Source: Ashinkailepas kermadecensis (Eukaryota; Arthropoda; Thecostraca; Neolepadidae). From it: a stretch of DNA of 64,000 nucleotides. The stretch lies in the NCBI GenBank assembly GCA_034440615.1, contig JAOTOM010003825.1, forward strand, positions 1 through 64,000, given 5' to 3'. Each line of letters begins with the position of its first letter. Position 1 is the first letter of the stretch. The notes beneath the pieces are model-generated. The model did not search any database. It had not been told where the DNA came from and worked only from the letters and a program-made list of their open reading frames with translations. Position numbers and translations under genes: made by a program. This document shows, in pieces, positions 58,662 to 64,000 of this stretch.

Positions 58662-58712
58662 CAAACAAGTTTGCTTGACAATGGCCTATGGCCGAAACGT
58701 CACAATATATAT
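58650..58712 (+). other. Hammerhead-like hairpin motif beside AT array
   Basis: ATATATATTGTC is followed by a hairpin (TTGTCAA ... TTGACAA), then ATGGCC-TAT-GGCC-GAAAC-GTC and ACAATATATAT, which pairs with the opening ATATATATTGT. A GGCC stem followed directly by GAAAC is the 3' half of a hammerhead core as seen with Penelope-like elements, but the required CTGATGA is not present. The fold is visible; ribozyme ancestry is my inference. Confidence 0.5.
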
Positions 58713-58818
58713 TTTAAAAAAAATTCTTCTAACATTGAGTCGTTCCTGGATCTTGAAAATCAACTTAGCTTTTAATATATCCACAATGATTAACTAGGAA
58801 ATACGGGCATTTCTGAAC

Positions 58819-58820
<2 letters not shown>

Positions 58821-58864
<44 letters not shown>

Positions 58865-58869
58865 TATAT
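58821..58869. repeat. (AT)n microsatellite
   Basis: About 24 AT dinucleotides with one AA interruption near the end. Confidence 0.95.
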
Positions 58870-59260
58870 TGAGCTCCTTATCGGCTTTATCTACCGACAT
58901 GAAACAAACACTTTTATTGTGCATAGCATTCAGAATCTTCTTTGCATATATGTTATATTCGAACCTCCTGTTAGCATTTATTGCCTCTGTTGTCCAGAGT
59001 CCGCGGTGGAGAACGCAAAATTATTCGCTGCGCGACGTGCTCCTTATCACTGCCAATGCACATCTAGCTTGATGTCGAATGTGCTGGGCCTGATTTCACA
59101 ATCACCATAAAGCAATGCTGTAAGTACGTTAAACGTTGCCCTCTTGTAGCCGAAAATGCAGAAAATATTGGACGATGGCTTTATCGTAGTAAATATTGAC
59201 ATACAATAACTTTTCCCATGCTTTCCTGTTCTACGGGGAAACATTTCAATGCAATGACAA
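58870..59260. other. Non-coding stretch, no gene seen
   Basis: No recognisable feature. Confidence 0.6.
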
Positions 59261-59588
59261 CCAGGGCGGATAAAGGGTGTGGCACTGAGGGCATTTTCCC
59301 CCCACATGGAAGGTGGCGTATCTCCGGCCGGAAAAAGGCGCCCTTCTGAAAAGGTTCCAGTATATCCGCTCGAATTGTTCAACCTGAGGCACCCCTATGA
59401 AATAAAAAGGAACACCTGGAAGAAAAGAAGAAAAAGAAAAAGAAACTTTCGGGAAGGACCGAATGCGACCTGCCCCCTCGAATTTTTCAGCCAGAGACCC
59501 TCCAGGTGCTTTCGCAGTGGCGCCGCTCCAAATAAATAGAGCCCCTCCAGACAGCTGCCCTTCATGATAATTCCTGAACCCACCCCTG
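59261..59588. mobile_element. MITE-like family C, possible full element
   Basis: The left end CCAGGGCGGATAAAGG and the reversed right end CAGGGGTGGGTTCAGG form imperfect terminal inverted repeats about 328 bp apart. The right part (CTCCAGGTGCTTTCGCAGTG, GCGCCGCTCCAAATAAATAG, GATAATTCCTGAACC) matches the fragment at 22291-22380. No transposase is encoded. An A/G-rich run lies near 59415. Confidence 0.65.
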
Positions 59589-59869
59589 ATTACAACATTG
59601 CTCTCTTGCGGTTATGAACTCCGTCTGGTCATAAACTCGTGGGCATTCACGTATGGCTTTTCTGGCAAATTTCACAACTTCCTTTGAACCATTAAGAGGA
59701 AAGCAGACAATTTGAAAATGTTCTGTATTATATTTGTCCGGAACAGCAATATGGCAGTGTAAATTGAAAACTAGCCATGAGAGCGCCTTCCGAGCAGGTT
59801 ATAACGGATTGACGGATTTGACGTAATTGACGTAATGACGGATTTGAAATTGACTTGGAAGCTTAAAAC
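59589..59869. other. Non-coding stretch, no gene seen
   Basis: GACGGATTTGACG / GTAATGACGGATTTG is locally repeated near 59810-59845. Nothing else. Confidence 0.6.
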
Positions 59870-60590
59870 TAGCCTTTGACCTTGAGGCTTGACCTGACAT
59901 GTCCCGGGTTGGAATGCTACTCGAGGGTTGCCCATGGGCTATCTCTTGATACCAAACATGGGTAGCTTTGGAAGAAAACGAAGAAACACGGGGCGACCGA
60001 ATATATGAGCTCGACCTTTGACTTTTGTGTGATTTCTGAACGGTTTGCAAGAGTACCTCACGGAACGTCGAATGACACCCACTTGATGGAAATTGAAGAC
60101 AGCGACGACGCGCGGGGATTTCGAGCAATTCAAGCTAACCTTCGATCTTGTGGTTGGACATTGACATGTCCCGGTTTGAAATGCTACTCGTGGTTCACCA
60201 CGGGCTATTGCTTGATACCAGATGCGGGTAGGTTAGGGCGACGACAAAAATGCGAGGTGATCGAAGAAATCGGTTTGACCTTAGTCCTTTGAAATTTGTT
60301 CGATTTCGTAACATTACAAAACGACACAAGCCACGTCGAATGCCACCCACTTGGTGCAAATTGAACCCATACCGACGAATCGCGAAAATTTCGAAACATT
60401 CAAACTAGCCTTTGCACTTGAGATTTGACCTTGACATATGTCGGTTTCAAAATGTTGCACGATGGTTCACCACAGGCTATCGTTTGATACCAGATTTGGG
60501 CAGGTTTGAGTGAAAACGTAAATAATGGGAGGCGACCGAAGAAACCGGTTTGCGTTGGACCTTGACCGTTAAAGTCGCCATGTGAGACTT
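59870..60590 (+). repeat. Three diverged tandem copies of a 262-274-bp unit
   Basis: Copies start at about 59870, 60132 and 60406. Each has CTAGCCTTTGACCTTGAG-like sequence, GACATGTCCCGGTTTGAAAT, GCTATTGCTTGATACCAGAT and GGGCGACCGAA/GAGGTGATCGAAG. The first two also have GAATGCCACCCACTTGGTG-like sequence, which the truncated third lacks. Repeated TTTGACCTTGACC phrases are AGGTCA half-sites on the reverse strand. It is a short satellite-like array, old by its divergence. Confidence 0.85.
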
Positions 60591-61689
60591 ATGTAGTTGC
60601 TTCCAGCGTGTTCAGTACAAACAGAAGCATTTGTGGTAATTGATTCGAACGATCGCAAACCCCTCGCTGAATGCCAATGCCAATGCAAATAGGTCTCTGG
60701 TGAACTCGTCGCTAAATACGAATGCGAATACGACGTTAACTTGAGGTACATGCTTAAAGCCGCCCATGACTTCCATCAATGGTCTTGAAGATATCCAAGG
60801 GCACCCATAGTCACATTTGCTCAAAATATATCAATACATGCGCAGTGATATGCAACCTATGACGTATACAGCTTGCAATAATACAAATGTGTTGCCTGGC
60901 AGAGCATAATTTTCCACCCAAGCGAAAACACAAGATGGTCAAGGTTCATCTTATACAAGAATCGCCTGTAAGCAGAAACTTCTAACATTTGCTGATTTAC
61001 CATTTGGGGATTTCGTGACGACAGATAGCCTGTGAAGCCCGTCGATTGGATAGATCGGCTTTTAGTATTTTTGGTGATTCTCTTGCATTTTCACTTTAAA
61101 AATGATGAAGTATAATTTTGCGGCGATGATACTCAGGTAGCTAATGGTTGGGGGAGGCACGGAATACAAATGAGGGGACAGATCGCCACTTTTCAGAAAT
61201 TGGGGGACATGTCCCCCAGCCCCTCCCCCCCCCCAGTTGTTACACCAATACATGTGTGTGTGTGTATGCGTGTGTGTCACCAGTTCTAGTAATGATTTTC
61301 GTCGTCAGTTCTACTGACCGCTCTGCTTTTGCGTCCCATGGTGTATTCGCTTCACCAATGTTGTGTCGCTATTCGCTACAGTTGTGGGCTTCCACCACTG
61401 GTAGACACTGATCTAGAGCTGCGCTCCAAATTGTACCGTTGTATGCATCACCAGTGGTACCTACTGCTGTGTGTTTGTGTCACCAACTGTACCTATTGCT
61501 GGGTGTTTGTGCCACAAGTTGCACTGGGTGTTTGTGCCACAAGTTGCACCGTGTATTTGCATCACCAATTGTACCCACCGCTATGTGTTTGCATTATGTA
61601 TGCTGAGCAGATGCATATCACGGCTCACATCACCTCCGTGGATGGTTCGCGCCATGGCGGACAGGTTGGCAATCAGCGAGCTCGTCCAA
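60591..61689. other. Non-coding stretch, no gene seen
   Basis: A run of C residues near 61227 followed by a short GT run (61254-61278). TGTTTGTGCCACAAGTTGCAC is tandemly repeated near 61506-61555. No coding motif. Confidence 0.55.
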
Positions 61690-62535
61690 GTAGAGCATGC
61701 GGGATGGAGTGGTATATACGGTGGAGCATGCGGGTAGAGTGGTGTATGCGGTGGAGTATGCGGGTAGAATGGTATATACGGTGGAGTATGCGGTCAGAGT
61801 GGTATATATGGTGGAGTATGCTGACAGAGTGGTGTATGCGGTGGAGTATGCGGGTAGATTTGTAAATACGGTGGAGTATGCTGGTAAAGTGGTGTATGCG
61901 GTATGCGGTATGCGGAGTATGCGGGATAAAGTGGTCGTCCAGGCGGAGTATGCGGGATATAGTGGTGCATGCGGTGGAGTATGCGGGTTCGAGTGGCGCA
62001 CACGGTGGAGTATACGGGATAGAGTGGTCGTCCAGGTGGAGCATACGGGATAGAGTAGTGCATGCAATGGAGTATGCGGGATATAGTGGTGAATGAGGTG
62101 GAGTATGCGGGATGGAGTGCTGCATACGGTGGAGTATACAGGATAGAGTGGTCGTCCAGGTGTAGTCTACGGGATAGAGTGGTGCATGTGGTGGAGTACG
62201 CAGGATAGAGTGGTGCATACGGTGGATAAATTGATGCATACGGTAGATAGTTTGGTGCGTACGGTGAAGTATGCGAAATAGAGTGGTGTATATGGTGGAG
62301 TATGCGGAATAGTGTGGTGTATGCGGTGGAGTATGTGGGATATATTGGTGCATACGGTGGAGTATAAGGGATAGATTGGTGCATACGGTAGAGTATGCGA
62401 GATAGAGTGGTGAATACGGTGGAGTATGCGGAATAAAGATCTGCATACCGTAGTGTATGCGGGATAGAGTGGTGCATACGGTGGAGAATGCGGGATGAAG
62501 TGGTGTATGCGGTGGAGTATACGGATCTACGAAGT
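61690..62535 (+). repeat. 30-bp minisatellite
   Basis: About 27-28 units of GGTGGAGTATGCGGGATAGA plus GTGGTGCATAC, with variants (GTATATAC, GGTCGTCCAG). The period is a multiple of three. Forward reads WSMRVEWCMR, and reverse frames of up to 316 codons are also open; none is taken as a gene. Confidence 0.95.
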
Positions 62536-62947
62536 ATGCCCACCCATCCGAGTCAACGACGGCCAGATACGTAACGACTACGCTTGGACACAGAAAACAC
62601 GCCAGGCACGCATCACCCTCCAATGGTACAGGTCTCGAAATAGTGAAAGCCTCATCAGTTTGCGGTATTTGGCATCACCAGAAATCATACAGCAGTCGTG
62701 ACAAAAACATAACTCTTTGTGAACGTCATGAACAATGTGTAGTGTGCATGGTCTGCTTCGTCGATGCCCGTACAAAATACTGGCATCATGCTAAGGCTGC
62801 TCAAAATGCATGGAGCTCCTCTCGCTGATCTTTGTGTAGTGGCAATGTCGATAATCAACTCGCAGTTTTAGAGGTGTGGAAATCATTTGATGACCAAATT
62901 TATTGATGACATGGTGTAGGGCCATGTTTCGCTCATACCCGATTCGT
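62536..62947. other. Non-coding stretch, no gene seen
   Basis: Short open frames only; nothing recognisable. Confidence 0.6.
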
Positions 62948-63120
62948 GCCGATAGGCACGAATCAGGCATGGGCAGGCATCAGACATTCAGGCATTCATG
63001 CCGATTGGCACGAATCAGGCATGGACAGGCATCAGACATTCAGGCTTTTATGCCGATAGGCACGAATCAGGCATGGACAGGCATCAGACATTCAGGCATT
63101 CATGCCGATAGGCACGAATT
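62948..63120 (+). repeat. 52-bp minisatellite, three units
   Basis: Units start at 62948, 63000 and 63052, with a partial fourth at 63104. Each carries GGCACGAATCAGGCATGG, CAGGCATCAGACATTCAGG and a TTCATGCCGAT link, with very few differences. Confidence 0.95.
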
Positions 63121-63354
63121 AATACCTGATACCTCCCATGTTTGGCTCCCATGGCAATAACATTTTCGCGATGGAGTGGCAATAAGATTCCTAGCATGTA
63201 CATGTATGTGTGGGTGTATTTGCAGGTGTGTGTGTGTGTGTGTAAGTATGCATTGACATGTTTGTACATATACCTGTGTACGTATGTGTTGCATTGCATG
63301 AATCTATTTTCTCCATTTTCCCCCTCACAACACATTTAACTATGTGGCCCCAGG
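63121..63354. other. Non-coding, short GT run
   Basis: A GT run of about ten units at 63223-63243; otherwise unremarkable. Confidence 0.65.
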
Positions 63355-63480
63355 AGTTCCTTGGTATTACTACCTTGGTAGTAATACCAAGGAGCCTTGG
63401 TACCAAGTTACTACCAAGGAACTTGGTAGTCATACCTAATCCTACCTTGGTATTAGGAGTTTCCTTGGTAGCTTACTACC
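63355..63480. repeat. Nested palindromes of CCTTGGTA motifs
   Basis: CCTTGGTATTACTACC (63359-63374), TT, then GGTAGTAATACCAAGG (63377-63392) is a perfect 16-bp stem with a 2-base loop. Further CCTTGGTA and TACCAAGG copies follow to 63475 and could pair alternatively. Confidence 0.9.
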
Positions 63481-64000
63481 TAGCTGAGATGCTCCTGGCA
63501 CTACGTCTACTAATACCTGGTGGTGGGCTATCTGCGAAAATAAAAACTGTCAAAAAGAATGCAAACATTCGTAACGAACTATGTATAGCTATGGCGAATG
63601 ATGACGTATGTATCGGTATCCTGAAACAATCCTAAGCTGAATGTCCTGGGTTTTGGACAGCTGGCCATAAATCGTGACTGTAATAGTATGTGTAGCCAAG
63701 TAGGTTAGGTTACTACATGCGAAACAGAGGTTGACATTGCAAAAACGGTGTACATATGCATGCTTTTGATCTATAATAGAAGCATATAGTTCCACCTCCA
63801 CCCCGAATAAAATAATGAGGCACAGTTCTCTAAGTAATTTAAGGGAAAAGCTGTGAATTTAAATATAATAAGGATCGAATACTAGAGAAGGATGCGGTAT
63901 CATATATATATATATATCTTAAATATACATATGTAAATGACACTTTGACCCAACCATTCCAACCTTCCTTCTCAGTGTTCGTGGTCTTGATTGGCAATGG
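63481..64000. other. Non-coding stretch to window edge
   Basis: GTAGGTTAGGTTACT near 63700 is another TTAGG-type phrase. A short AT run lies at 63902-63917. No gene recognised. Confidence 0.6.

Noticed and set aside
61673..62623. 316-codon reverse frame
   Set aside because: Produced by the 30-bp array; the alternate reverse frame is also open for about 250 codons.

Overview
The window looks like repeat-dominated, non-coding DNA from an animal genome, most likely an invertebrate. It carries eukaryotic mobile-element types: the C-terminal ends of two non-LTR retrotransposon reverse transcriptases, a Penelope-like element, a BEL/Pao-like LTR element, tRNA-derived SINEs with target-site duplications, and several small inverted-repeat DNA elements. 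It also has long dinucleotide arrays and more than twenty minisatellites. Scattered TTAGG/GGTTAGG and TTATG pentamers (4.1, 37.4-37.6 and 52.4-52.6 kb) hint at an arthropod, but this is weak evidence and I do not name a species. I found no convincing intact host gene. Nearly all long open frames lie in GC-rich tandem repeats that stay open in several frames at once.

Layout. 0-10 kb: a CA repeat, three copies of one dispersed repeat (1.7, 3.7, 9.85 kb), LINE remnants at 2.0-2.4 and 6.9-7.7 kb, a cluster of inverted modules around AT arrays at 5.3-5.8 kb, and an 18-bp minisatellite at 9.4 kb. 10-19 kb: two inverted arms of about 1.16 kb, made of degenerate units rich in GGGCCCC and AAAATCGCGC (10.4-11.6 and 16.8-18.0 kb; the second continues to 19.2 kb). 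Between them lie a 416-bp element with perfect 32-bp terminal inverted repeats and a Penelope-like relic split by a 27-bp minisatellite that itself carries a SINE. 20-30 kb: 21-, 5/10-, 12-, 31- and 10-bp arrays, a truncated tRNA-type SINE, and GA and TC-TA-TC microsatellites. 30-44 kb: a diverged inverted repeat pair (30.2/33.9 kb) with 27-bp minisatellites outside it, a tRNA-like SINE, a second copy of a composite repeat, a tRNA-Thr-like relic and several 24-35-bp arrays. 44-51.3 kb: an almost continuous block of minisatellites of 22, 51, 41 and 7 bp. The 3.6-kb 41-bp array has higher-order structure. 52-64 kb: an 850-bp foldback-like element with a 9-bp target duplication, a BEL/Pao relic, a second 41-bp array, a complete SINE, a hammerhead-like motif beside AT arrays, a threefold repeat of about 270 bp, and 30- and 52-bp arrays.

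There is no gene pathway here. The parts relate through mobile-element insertion, nesting, decay and tandem amplification. The most notable structures are the foldback-like element at 52.1-53.0 kb, the nested Penelope/minisatellite/SINE locus at 14.3-16.1 kb, the inverted arms at 10.4/16.8 kb, and the higher-order 41-bp array at 46.8-50.4 kb. All calls come from reading the sequence by eye; family assignments rest on remembered motifs and no database search was possible.
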